A stretch of 64,000 bases of DNA from CAWDDA01 sp963813345. Lineage in GTDB: Bacteria; Acidobacteriota; Blastocatellia; RBC074. Of this stretch, positions 10,346-19,312 are shown in pieces; positions within the stretch are counted from its first letter, which is position 1; each line of letters begins with the position of its first letter. The position numbers and the translations under genes are program-made. The notes beneath the pieces were generated by a model. It ran no database searches and was not told the origin of the DNA. It saw only the letters and a program-made list of their open reading frames with translations. The stretch is taken from contig CAWEYR010000026.1 in assembly GCA_963813345.1 (NCBI GenBank), positions 186,001-250,000 on the forward strand. The letters run 5' to 3'.

Positions 10346-12044
10346 ATGCAACGGCGCGTTTTATGGGATGCGATAGTAGTGGGGTCCGGTGCGACTGGCG
10401 GCTGGGCGGCGAAAATTCTTGCCGAGAGAGGAATGCAGGTGCTTGTGCTCGAGGCCGGCCGGCAGCTCGATCCAGCCACTGACTATCGCGAGCATACCTG
10501 GCCCTATGAGCTTAAGTACCGAGGGATGCTTCCTGGATCGGTCTATGCTCCACGCCAGCCAATACAGTCGCGCTGTTACGCTTGTAATGAATACGGAAGC
10601 CATCTCTTCGTCGATGACATCGACAATCCGTACACAACTCCTGAGGGCCGACCGTTCTGGTGGATTCGCGGACGCCATGTAGGGGGCCGCTCCGTCACCT
10701 GGGGCCGTCAATCTTACAGGCATTCTGACTTCGACTTTAAGGCAGCGAGCCGCGACGGTTTCGGAGAGGACTGGCCGATCAGTTACAAGGAGCTCGAGCC
10801 GTACTACGACATCGTGGAAGATTTCGTTGGCATTAGTGGCTCAGTGGAGAATCTCCCACAGCTTCCCGACAGCAAGTTCCTGCCGGAGATGGCAATGACG
10901 TGCGGCGAGCGGCTGCTCAAGCGTGCCGTTGAAAAGAAATTCACCGGACGAAAAGTGATCATCGGCCGTGCCGCAATTCTGACAAAGCCTCACCAGGGTC
11001 GCGCTGCATGCCACTGGTGCGGTCACTGTGACCGCGGATGCTCGACACACTCGTATTACAGCAGTCCTGGATCGACACTTCCAGCCGCCGCCAAAACAGG
11101 GCGGATGAAACTTCGTCCGAACTCCGTTGTTCGCGAAGTCCTGATCAACAAACAAACGGGCAAGGCAAGCGGTGTCCGTGTAGTCAATCAAATTACAAAG
11201 CGCGAGACCGAGGAACTCGGTAAGATCATCGTCCTGTGCGCATCGACACTCGAGTCGACCCGAATACTTCTCAATTCGAAGTCACCTCAACATCCAAATG
11301 GTCTCGGGAACTCTTCAGACAATCTTGGGCATTATTTGATGGATCATTTCTATCAGATCAGCGCCGGTGGAATCGTACCCGTTCTTAAGGGAAGCGAATA
11401 CGACTTCTCTGATGGCCGAGCAAATGGAATTTACATCCCGCGCTTTCGGAACATTACCGACAAGCACCCGAATTTCATTCGAGGATATGGGATGCAGGGC
11501 AGCGTCCGCCTCGGCGCAGGCCCGAGTGGCGCGCGAGAGATCCCGGGTTTCGGTGAAGATTTCAAGAAGCTCGTGCGCGAGAACCCACGCGAGGTCTCGT
11601 TTGGACTCGGTGCCTGGGGAGAGATGCTGCCGCGCTATGAGAACAAGGTGACGATTGATCCGAACAAGGTTGATGCGTGGGGAATTCCAGTGCTGCACAT
11701 CGATGCAAAATGGTCTGACAACGAAATGGCCATGGCGAAGGATGCTCTCGAGACGATTCAGGAAATGGCCGATGCCGCCGGATTTCAGGGTTCTCTCCAA
11801 GAATGCGACTCCGGCGCCTCCCGGATTCTGCATTCACGAAACAGGCTCAGCGCGCATGGGGGAAGATCCAAAGAAGTCAGTTCTGAATAAGTGGAATCAG
11901 GTGTGGGATGCAAAGAATGTATTTGTGACGGACGGCGCCTGTTTTGTAAGCCAGGGCTGTCAGAACCCTACACTGACCATGATGGCGATCACCGCGCGTG
12001 CCTGCGATTTCATTGCCACGGAAGCGAAGAAGGGAAATCTGTGA
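10346..12044 (+). CDS. GMC-family FAD dehydrogenase with Cys cluster (copy 2), frameshifted near 11790
   Basis: Tandem paralog of the preceding gene, about 565 residues, with the same landmarks: VVGSGATGGWAAKILAERG, WWIRGRHVGGRSVTWGRQS, the cysteine motif ACHWCGHCDRGC, and the C-terminal FCIHETGSARMGEDPKKS and FVSQGCQNPTLTMMAITAR. A GGAGG ribosome binding site precedes ATG 10346. The frame breaks at about 11790, where GGATTTCAGGGTTCTC reads correctly only if one G of the GGG run is removed. That pattern suggests a homopolymer error. The two copies clearly arose by duplication but differ throughout, so they probably have different substrates. Confidence 0.87.
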
Positions 12045-12050
12045 GAGAAA

Positions 12051-12249
12051 GTGCTGAGTGCTGAGTGCTGCGTAGCTGAAGAAGAAGCTATTTGAGATTT
12101 GAGATTTGAGAATTGTCATCTGTCGATTTGTATTCCGAGACGCCTCAGTAACAAATAGCAAATCTCAGAATGTCTCAAATCTCAAATAGCTTCTTAGCTT
12201 CCTACTCAGCACTCAGCACTCAGCACTCAGCACCCAGCACCCAGCACCA
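12051..12249. repeat. Family B nested heptamer inverted repeat
   Basis: The outer arms are tandem GTGCTGA / TCAGCAC units (12051-12071 and about 12206-12249). Nested inside is a second inverted pair of a different heptamer, CTATTTGAGATTTGAG against CTCAAATCTCAAATAG. This one element therefore combines two heptamer types. It lies between the convergent GMC and cytochrome c genes. Confidence 0.85.
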
Positions 12250-12250
12250 C

Positions 12251-12275
12251 TGACACGATGTGGTACATCGTGTCA
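12251..12275. terminator. Perfect 11-bp hairpin at the convergent junction
   Basis: TGACACGATGT and ACATCGTGTCA form a perfect 11-bp stem around a GGT loop. The stop codon of the cytochrome c gene (12273-12275 on minus) is part of the stem. There is no T-run, so a terminator role is only inferred from position. Confidence 0.45.
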
Positions 12276-12695
12276 CTGTTTAGGCTTTGAGAGATTTCTA
12301 ACAAAAGCGACCACCTGCCACTTTTCATTGTCGCTCAGTTTTGTCTTGAATGACGGCATTCCGCTTTGAGGAAGTCCGTTCGAGACCAGCCAGAAGATTT
12401 CCCCTTCACTAATGCTTTCCATCTCCTTGCGGGTCAGGTCAGCGGGCTTTTTTGGAAGAGAGCCAGCCATATCGGTATTCCCTTTGCCATCATCACCGTG
12501 ACATACGGAACACTTCTGATCGAATAGCTTATTCCCTGCTGCGATATTCTCTGCAGTCGCGCCGATCGGACTTTTCATCTTTTTGGCTTCTTCCGGGACA
12601 CTGCGCTGGGAACCACCGAGAACCCAGCCAATCAATCCAGAGAATACTGTCAGACAAACCGCAATCGCCACGCCTGCACTGCCTCGTTTACTCAT
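12273..12695 (-). CDS. Membrane-anchored c-type cytochrome
   Basis: Small monoheme cytochrome c of 140 residues. An N-terminal hydrophobic segment (VAIAVCLTVFSGLIGWVLGG) serves as signal or anchor. The heme-binding CSVCH lies near residue 62, and the likely axial methionine is in LPQSGMPSF near residue 115. Electron carrier in the periplasm. Its start overlaps the stop of the radical SAM gene by four bases (ATGA), so the two are translationally coupled. It converges on the two GMC dehydrogenases, which need an electron acceptor of this kind; that link is inference. Confidence 0.88.
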   Translation of the reverse strand: MSKRGSAGVAIAVCLTVFSGLIGWVLGGSQRSVPEEAKKMKSPIGATAENIAAGNKLFDQKCSVCHGDDGKGNTDMAGSLPKKPADLTRKEMESISEGEIFWLVSNGLPQSGMPSFKTKLSDNEKWQVVAFVRNLSKPKQ

Positions 12696-14296
12696 GACGA
12701 GGATACGAGCAACCGATGTGCCATTGAAGTTAACGCGGATTTCGACTCTGACTTTTTCTTTACTCTCATCTTCACGTGACGGGTTCTGAAGAAGAGACTG
12801 TAGACGCCGATGGTGAGCCGAATGAACATTTTTGTCACCGGACCCCGCTTCTTCTGCACGCTGTCAGCGGTCACTCCGTGCCCTGCGTACACTCGGTGGA
12901 AGACAATCGAGAGAAAGACATAAGCAAGACGGCCGCCAAGAGGCCACTTGCTGGCGATTCCCTTGCGGGCCCGCTTCAAGATCTCAGATACCGAATAGAA
13001 GTCATCCCAGCAGTTCTTGTTTTCTGCGATCAATTCCCTGCTTGTCATTTCCGCATGTTGAAACCACTCAACTGGACTGTGCGGCTCGAGCCAGAATCGG
13101 TCCCTGGTTACGCTCGAGCGATGCTTCGGTGCATATCCGGGCTCGGCTCGATGCTTTCTGTCATGCACCATCTCGAAATAGTCCTTCGTTCCCGGATATG
13201 GACGATAAGTTGTGAACTGGACGAGAGCCGACCCTGATTCGAGAGCGAAGCGACTCATTCGCCTCAACGTGTCGATCGAATCGGACTCGAGTCCGCAGAT
13301 AATCGATCCGAGCACCAGGATTCCTCGTTGCTGAATCGCCTGAATCGTTTCCACCATCGTCCTTCCAACCGGACTCCAGGATTTATTCGCATTGTCGAGG
13401 CCCTCCTCCGAAAAGGATTCGATACCGACAAGCGCCGTCCTGATGCGCATCTTTGAGTACATCGCCGAGAAATATTCCTCATCGCTTGCTACCTCAACGG
13501 TCATCTGGGTGAAGGCAAGCATGTCTTTTGGGACTGCACGATCGTACTCATCAAAGAAAGCAAGACGATCTTCGCGAATGCGCTCCAGCTCGCGCCTGCG
13601 CTTTGGACTCGTCTCGCGCGCGATGCGCGCTCGAGTCGCTGGATTGAAATTGTCATCGGCGAAAACGATGAAGCGATACCCCATTCGGTAGAGATCATTT
13701 ACTTCCTCAATGATCTTCTCGCTCAGACGCTCACGAGGCTGGCGGCCGTCAGTTACCCAGACAGAACAGAAGCTGCAGTTCTCGGGACAACCGGCTACCG
13801 TCTGAACGGACGGCAAAAGATAGCGCGCCGGATCGAGCAGATCCCATCGAGCTTTGAGCAGGCCATCGCCAGGCACTCTGCCGCCGATGTACTTGCAACG
13901 AACATTGCCCCTGATCGCGTCTTCCACTGCCTGCTGCCATACAAGATCACCGTTGCCTGTGACGACAGCATCGGCCCCCATCTCGAGAGGTTCCTCGGGA
14001 AAGATCGTGGCGTGAATGCCACCGACGATAACCGTTGCCCCTCGATTCTTTGCCTCTCTCACGATGCGATAGCCAGCGACACAATTCCCCGTGTTTATTC
14101 CGACACCGACAACGTCGCCACGCTCGATCATTGATGCATCAAACCGTTCAATGACTTCATCGACAATGATTGGATCGCCGGCAAGCTCCTGCGGAGTCGC
14201 CTGCGCTATCACATACAGCCATCGTGGCGTGATGAAGCTGTAGCCCATGTGTACTTCTGATGGATTGACGAGAATGACGCGTGGTGTGGGATTCAT
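12692..14296 (-). CDS. B12-binding domain radical SAM protein
   Basis: Protein of about 534 residues. The N-terminal cobalamin-binding-like domain (about 1-150) contains VGGIHATIFPEEPLEMGAD. The radical SAM domain has its iron-sulfur motif in AGCPENCSFCSVW (C-x3-C-x2-C, near residue 170), followed by FIVFADDNFN and ALVGIESFSEEGLDNANK. The substrate cannot be told from sequence; relatives act on lipids, hopanoids and tetrapyrroles. The longest frame starts at 14386, but its first 30 residues are translated from an inverted repeat. MNPTPRVILVNPSEVHMGYS from ATG 14294-14296 is the family-like start. It is coupled by ATGA overlap to the cytochrome c gene downstream. Confidence 0.87.
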   Translation of the reverse strand: MNPTPRVILVNPSEVHMGYSFITPRWLYVIAQATPQELAGDPIIVDEVIERFDASMIERGDVVGVGINTGNCVAGYRIVREAKNRGATVIVGGIHATIFPEEPLEMGADAVVTGNGDLVWQQAVEDAIRGNVRCKYIGGRVPGDGLLKARWDLLDPARYLLPSVQTVAGCPENCSFCSVWVTDGRQPRERLSEKIIEEVNDLYRMGYRFIVFADDNFNPATRARIARETSPKRRRELERIREDRLAFFDEYDRAVPKDMLAFTQMTVEVASDEEYFSAMYSKMRIRTALVGIESFSEEGLDNANKSWSPVGRTMVETIQAIQQRGILVLGSIICGLESDSIDTLRRMSRFALESGSALVQFTTYRPYPGTKDYFEMVHDRKHRAEPGYAPKHRSSVTRDRFWLEPHSPVEWFQHAEMTSRELIAENKNCWDDFYSVSEILKRARKGIASKWPLGGRLAYVFLSIVFHRVYAGHGVTADSVQKKRGPVTKMFIRLTIGVYSLFFRTRHVKMRVKKKSESKSALTSMAHRLLVSSS

Positions 14297-14303
14297 CTGC
14301 ACA

Positions 14304-14392
14304 TTTGGAGTGCGGCGGCTTGGCGCCGCTTTTCTTCCGCGACGAATAGTCCGACAGGAGACTAAAGCGGCGCCAAGCCGCCGCACTCCAAA
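14304..14392. repeat. GC-rich inverted repeat (family C)
   Basis: TTTGGAGTGCGGCGGCTTGG and its complement ending CCGCACTCCAAA form arms of about 29 bases around a 31-base centre. Only one copy occurs in the window. It lies between the kinase gene and the radical SAM gene, both on minus. Confidence 0.85.
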
Positions 14393-14398
14393 TTGGGC

Positions 14399-17300
14399 CT
14401 ACAGCAACGAACGGGCTTCCTTAAGGTCTGCGGTATTGTGCCCTTCAGTGAACCAATCGTAAACTTCCTTCAATCGTTTTCGGCCTTCTTCCTCACGGCC
14501 ATCGAGTGTCCAGAGCCGCGCGAGATCCATCATCGCACGCAACTCCAGGGACTTCGCATTCTGCGCACGTGCTATCGAGGCCGCTTGAAGAAAGCTTTCT
14601 TCTGCGAGCAGCCGGGACGCTGCAACACTCTCTTGTCCCTTCAACAACAGATTCCCTTTGATGCGATAGTATCTCTGCCTCACAAAAGCTCTCACCTGTA
14701 GTTCGCACTAGCTCAAGTGCTTCTTCTACCACCGCCAGCCCTTCAGAGATCTCGCCAGCGATCAAAAGTCCCTCAGCGAGCAGACTGAGGTAGCTGGTGA
14801 CTGAAACTCTCGCGTTCCTCTCCCGCTGTGCATCGAGGCTCCGTCGCATCAAATCGAGACCCTCGTCCACCTCTCCAAGATCGACAAGAGCCCTGCCGAG
14901 CCACATCGAAGCCCAGCGTTCCTCCTGTTCGAGCGCGTACTCTTTGCTTAGCTCGATACACGAACGGCTCAGCTCGGCTGCCTGCTCAGGTTCGTGTACG
15001 ATCACATGAAATCCGGCTGACAGGATTTTCGTGAAAGCGATGTCGTGAGGATCGCGCAAGCGTTCAGCCAAGCTCGAGTGTCTCGATCATTCGTTTGCGC
15101 GCCTGATCGGGAAATCCCAACATCCACAACAGGCGAATCGAAAAACTATAACAGGCGATTCCCGGTTCCGACCGATAGAGCAATCGATACGCATGGTGCA
15201 GCTTCGGGTCATAGAGCTCGCGACCCTGATCGAACTCGTCACGCGCCCCAATCAAATCACCAAGAGTCAGAAGATTGAATCCAAGCGCAAATCTGGCGCC
15301 TACAAGCTGCATAGGCTTGGCCACCTGTGTTGCCAGCCGAAGCAGTTGTTCGGCCATTTTCCTTGCCTCAGCCGGCCTGCCGCCGACAGTGTAAAAGAGC
15401 CACAGGCCCCAGACCGCGGGGAAGAGTTGTGGGGTTTCGCCAATCTTCTCACACAGCTCTCGCGCCCGGTTCATGCTTTCGCCAGCGTCGCGACTCGCAG
15501 AACCCTGATTGAAGAAAACTGCGAATCCGAGAGTGAGCTGGAGTTTCAACTCGAGACCAACACTTTGCGGTGACGGCGGCACGGCCTTGAGCATCTCGAT
15601 TCCGCGTCGTGCGAGCGCTTCGGCCTCGCGATTTGCAAGCACGTTTGCAGCTCGTTCGGCGGCTATCTGATAGAACTGTGCTGCATTTTCAAATTCGCGC
15701 GCCGCTTCATAAAGTCGTGCCAGCCGCGAAGCTACCGTTGCGCTTTGGTCTCCCCAAAAAGCGCGCAGTGCCTGAGCTACACGTGCGCTCAAACTCGCTC
15801 GCCGCGTTGGCTGCAGCGACGAATAGAGTGCGTTCTGGTAAAGGACGTGCACAAAACGGTAGCGCAACGTTAAAGTGCGATCCGGAAGCTCTCGTTCTGC
15901 GACCTTTCGGACAAACGTATAGACTCTCTCGAGAACTTCGAGTTGATCTTCAGTATCCGCCGGGTCGGCATCGAGCACTTTTGCGATAACTGCTGAATCA
16001 AACTCATTGCCCTGGACGCTGGCGGTTACGAGCAAACGCCGATCATCATCATTCAGTTGCGCAATCTTTTCTTCGATCATTGCACGTACTGACGCGGGCA
16101 GCTCACGCTCAAGATCCGGAAGCGTCTTGACCATCGCCCAACGATTATCGGCCGAAGGATCCTGAGCAATCACCTTTCGATCGCGAAGATAGCGGACCAG
16201 ATCCGCCACGAAGAGCGGACTGCCTTCGGTCTTCGCGTGAATCAGCTGCGGGAGGTCTGCGGGAAGGCGGTGATCCGGGAAATTAAGGTCGAGATAGTCT
16301 TTGATCTCGTCGCGTGTCAGAAATGGCGGAGATACTTCGCTGCAAACACCTCGAGCCTGCAGGTTCAGCTTTACCGAAAGGAAAGGATGCTTCGCGAGCA
16401 CAAGCGCCGATGGCCTGTAGGTGACAATGATGAGCACCCGCATCTCATCGAACTTGCCGGCGAGATACGCCAGAATATCGATCGTTGAAACATCAGCCCA
16501 ATGCAAGTCATCAAAGAAGATTACCAGCGGTTGTCTTCGCGAAGTATCGCTGAGCAGCGCTGCAAGCTCGAGCTTCATCCGCTCCTGCGAGGCCGACTTG
16601 ATCTCCGACATGAGCTTCTCGCTCGACGGATCGCTGCTCGGAAGCGCTGCAACCTGTGCGTACCACGTTGGCGCCAGCTGCCTCATGTTGTGCGCGATCG
16701 ACCCATACCCCACACGCATCGTCTGAGCCAGCGATCTCGAACCCTCGTAACGAAGCAGGTTCGTCAGGGCTTCAAGCAGAGGCATATAAGCTTCTGTAGC
16801 TGCAAGCCGCTCAGAGCATCGACCGCGCGCGATTCCGACTGATTCGTCCCTGGCTCCGAGATCGCTCAGGAAATCTTCGACGAGAGTAGTCTTGCCGATC
16901 CCTGGCTCCCCGGAAATGCACACCATCGTTCCGTGCGATGTACTTGCAATTTCGTATGCTCTGCGGAGTTCATCCAGTTCTTCCGAGCGTCCCACCGTCT
17001 TTCGAATGACCTCGCGTGCTCTTGGCACGTGCGCCGCGTCGAAACTCGCCCGGCCTTCGAGCTTGAGCAGCTCAGCTTCTACATCCGCTGCTCCGGGTCG
17101 GCGCTCCGGGTCCTTCTCGAGCATCTTCAGCAGGATCGTGTCGAACGCGGGAGCGAGCTCGGGGTTGAATCGCGAAGGTTCGAGCGGCCTTGATGACGCA
17201 ATTGCCTGCAGCAATCCAAGGATCGACCCTGAGCTGAAAGGATGCTGTCCTGCAGCCAGTTCGTAGAACACGACGCCAAGCGCGAAGACGTCAGAAGCCG

Positions 17301-17886
17301 CTGTAGCAGTCTCGCTCCGCGTCTGCTCTGGCGCCATATACCTCACCGTGCCGAGCATCGTTCCCGGATCAGTCAGCGCACTCGCTCCGCCCGAGTCATT
17401 TGAAAACAGATCCGGTGACAGGCGGGCGAGTCCGAAATCGAGGACCTTCACGTAGCCGTCCTCGCGGACCATAATGTTCTCCGGCTTGATATCGCGATGC
17501 ACGATACCGGCAGCGTGTGCGACGCGCAGAGCTTCCGCAGACTGGCGGGCCCAGGCGGCAAGCAGATCCGGAGAGATCGGCCGCCCGATCGATCTCAAGG
17601 TGCGTCCCTTGACAAGCTCCATCACTATGAAGCGCCCGGCGTCGGCCTCTCCGATTTCATGGATGGTGATGATATTCGGATGATTGAGTGCCGATGCCGC
17701 ACGCGCTTCCTGCTCGAAACGTCGAAGCCGGTCCGCATCCCGCGTGGAAGCTGCAGGAAGGAGCTTGATCGCGACTTCCCTGGCAAGTCGCGAATCCCGA
17801 GCGCGGTAGACTTCGCCCATGCCACCAGCGCCGATTGGCCCCAGCACCTCGTATGGTCCAATATAAGTCCCACTCGCGATAGGCAC
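14399..17886 (-). CDS. Serine/threonine protein kinase fused to STAND-type ATPase and TPR-like tail, two frameshifts
   Basis: Signalling protein of about 1,160 residues. A Hanks-type kinase domain fills residues 1-270: GAGGMGEVYRARD, the invariant Lys in VAIKLLP, HRDIKPENIMV, DFGLARL. An AAA_16 / STAND ATPase follows, with Walker A GEPGIGKTTLVEDF and Walker B FFDDLHWADVSTIDILAYLA. The C-terminal half is helical and TPR-like, ending YDWFTEGHNTADLKEARSLL, the usual end of this predicted-ATPase family. The frame breaks near 15066 (an extra G in LEL-AERLRDPHD) and near 14690 (before YRIKGNLLLKGQES). The frame also runs up to 17955, but those residues are repeat translation; GTG 17884-17886 (PIASGTYIGPYEVLG) is the likelier start. 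The design resembles PknK-like regulators; the target is unknown. Confidence 0.85.
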
Positions 17887-17928
17887 TCGCAAGAGCTTAT
17901 CAGAAAGCAGACTGCGCGCTAAAGTGTT

Positions 17929-17972
17929 AGTGCTGAGTGCTGCGTTTGAGTTCAAGCTTCAGTTCTGCTTGC
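17929..17972. repeat. One-armed family B copy
   Basis: GTGCTGAGTGCTG followed by the left half of the core (GAGTTCAAGCTTCAG) and GCTTGC, without a matching right arm. It sits in the divergent region between the kinase and the flavoprotein genes, and may be a remnant. Confidence 0.6.
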
Positions 17973-17991
17973 ACTGCATTCGGTCCATTCG

Positions 17992-19209
17992 ATGACTATG
18001 CCGAGACGAGAATTTGTCAGGAAGCTGGGCGCAGGCGCGATCTCACCTGTGCTCAGAACGCGAAACACCTACGATGTCGCAGTGATTGGCGCTGGCGTGT
18101 TCGGCGCGTGGACGGCTTATGAGCTCCAGAAGTCGGGCCAACGCGTCGTATTGCTTGACTGTTATGGCCCGGCTAACAGTCGTGCGAGCTCAGGAGGCGA
18201 GTCTCGAGTCATTCGATGTGCATACGGCGATGCTGAAATCTATTCACGTTGGGCTATGAGATCTCTCGCGGCCTGGGAGGAGTTCTTCACGCGTGCAGGA
18301 CAACCGCTCCTGCATCGCACCGGAGTCTTGTGGCTCGCTCAAGCAAGGGATCCGCTTTCACTCAAGAGCCTCGAGACGCTTAAGCGTCTTGGCGTCGTTC
18401 ATGAAAGGCTCGAACGAGCGGAGCTTGAAAAGCGCTTTCCACAGATGTCATTCGGATCGTTGCGTTGGGGTATCTTTGAGCCGCAGAGCGGAGTATTGAT
18501 GGCGAGACGCGCCGTTCAACTGGTCGTCGCCGAGACTGTAAAGAATGGCGCGCATTACATCAACGCTTTTGTGAACGCCCCAAAAGGCAAAGACAAGCTC
18601 GACAGTCTGCTGACGTCTTCCGGCGAAAAGGTGCTTGCAGGAAATTATGTATTCGCCTGCGGTCCATGGTTGGCGAAGATGTTTCCGAGTGTCGTTGGAG
18701 CTCGCATTCACCCGACGCGGCAGGACGTCTTCTTCTTTGGGACTCCTCCCGGAGACAAGCGATTCGCGCCTCCCCAAATGCCCGTCTGGGCCGACTTTGG
18801 CAGCGAAATCTACGGCGTACCCGACCTCGAGAATCGCGGATTCAAGATTGGGCTCGATCGGCACGGCCCGTCATTCGATCCGGATACAGCTGAGAGATTA
18901 GCTGCAAGGTCCAATCTGAATGAAGTTCGAAAGTATCTCGGCAAACGCTTTCCTGCACTGAAAAACGCTCCGCTCATCGAATCGCGTGTATGTCAGTACG
19001 AGAACACATCAAACGGCGACTTCCTGATCGATCGTCATCCAGATTTTAGTAACGTCTGGCTGGTGGGAGGAGGCTCCGGGCATGGATTCAAACACGGTCC
19101 TGCTGTCGGAGAGTATGTTCGAAAGAGAGTGAGTGGCGAAAGCGCGGATGTTGAAGCGCGCTTTTCACTTGCGAGTAAGAAGCGAGTGCAGCGAAGAACT
19201 GTTTTCTAG
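17992..19209 (+). CDS. FAD-dependent oxidoreductase, monomeric sarcosine oxidase type
   Basis: Amine oxidase of the DAO/MSOX family, 405 residues. FAD motif VAVIGAGVFGAWTAYELQ near residue 28; the family signature NSRASSGGESRVIR near residue 64. The segment SRVCQYENTSNGDFLIDRHP places a cysteine (residue 334) where monomeric sarcosine oxidase binds FAD covalently, and GSGHGFKHGPAVGE supplies the active-site lysine (residue 367). Both residues are therefore kept, which supports a working covalent flavoenzyme oxidising a secondary or N-methyl amine. The N-terminus MPRREFVRKLGAGAI has a twin arginine but only a weak hydrophobic stretch, so Tat export is possible. The frame is intact. Confidence 0.85.
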   Translation: MTMPRREFVRKLGAGAISPVLRTRNTYDVAVIGAGVFGAWTAYELQKSGQRVVLLDCYGPANSRASSGGESRVIRCAYGDAEIYSRWAMRSLAAWEEFFTRAGQPLLHRTGVLWLAQARDPLSLKSLETLKRLGVVHERLERAELEKRFPQMSFGSLRWGIFEPQSGVLMARRAVQLVVAETVKNGAHYINAFVNAPKGKDKLDSLLTSSGEKVLAGNYVFACGPWLAKMFPSVVGARIHPTRQDVFFFGTPPGDKRFAPPQMPVWADFGSEIYGVPDLENRGFKIGLDRHGPSFDPDTAERLAARSNLNEVRKYLGKRFPALKNAPLIESRVCQYENTSNGDFLIDRHPDFSNVWLVGGGSGHGFKHGPAVGEYVRKRVSGESADVEARFSLASKKRVQRRTVF

Positions 19210-19219
19210 AGACACTGTA

Positions 19220-19312
19220 ATTTTTCATTTGAGATTTGAGATTTGAGATTTGTCATTGTTGTGCGTTGCAAGCCGTTGATCAATGACAAATCTCAAATCT
19301 CAAATGAAAAAT
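19220..19312. repeat. Family B inverted repeat with TTTGAGA heptamers
   Basis: Left arm (19220-19258): TTTTTCATTTGAGATTTGAG and on to TTTGTCATTG. Right arm (19281-19312): CAATGACAAATCTC and on to AAATGAAAAAT. The period is 7. The TGA stop of the following minus-strand gene (19300-19302) lies inside the right arm. Convergent junction; it may work as a two-way terminator. Confidence 0.87.

Noticed and set aside
12709..12723. TGGCAC-N5-TTGC on the minus strand, a third consensus sigma-54 element
   Set aside because: It lies in the coding end of the radical SAM gene, and the expected transcript would start only about two bases before the cytochrome c ATG, leaving no room for a ribosome binding site. 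The reading is possible but weak.
17887..17955. N-terminal extension of the kinase and similar extensions of the antiporter and HPr
   Set aside because: The extra residues are encoded by intergenic repeats and precede the normal family N-termini.
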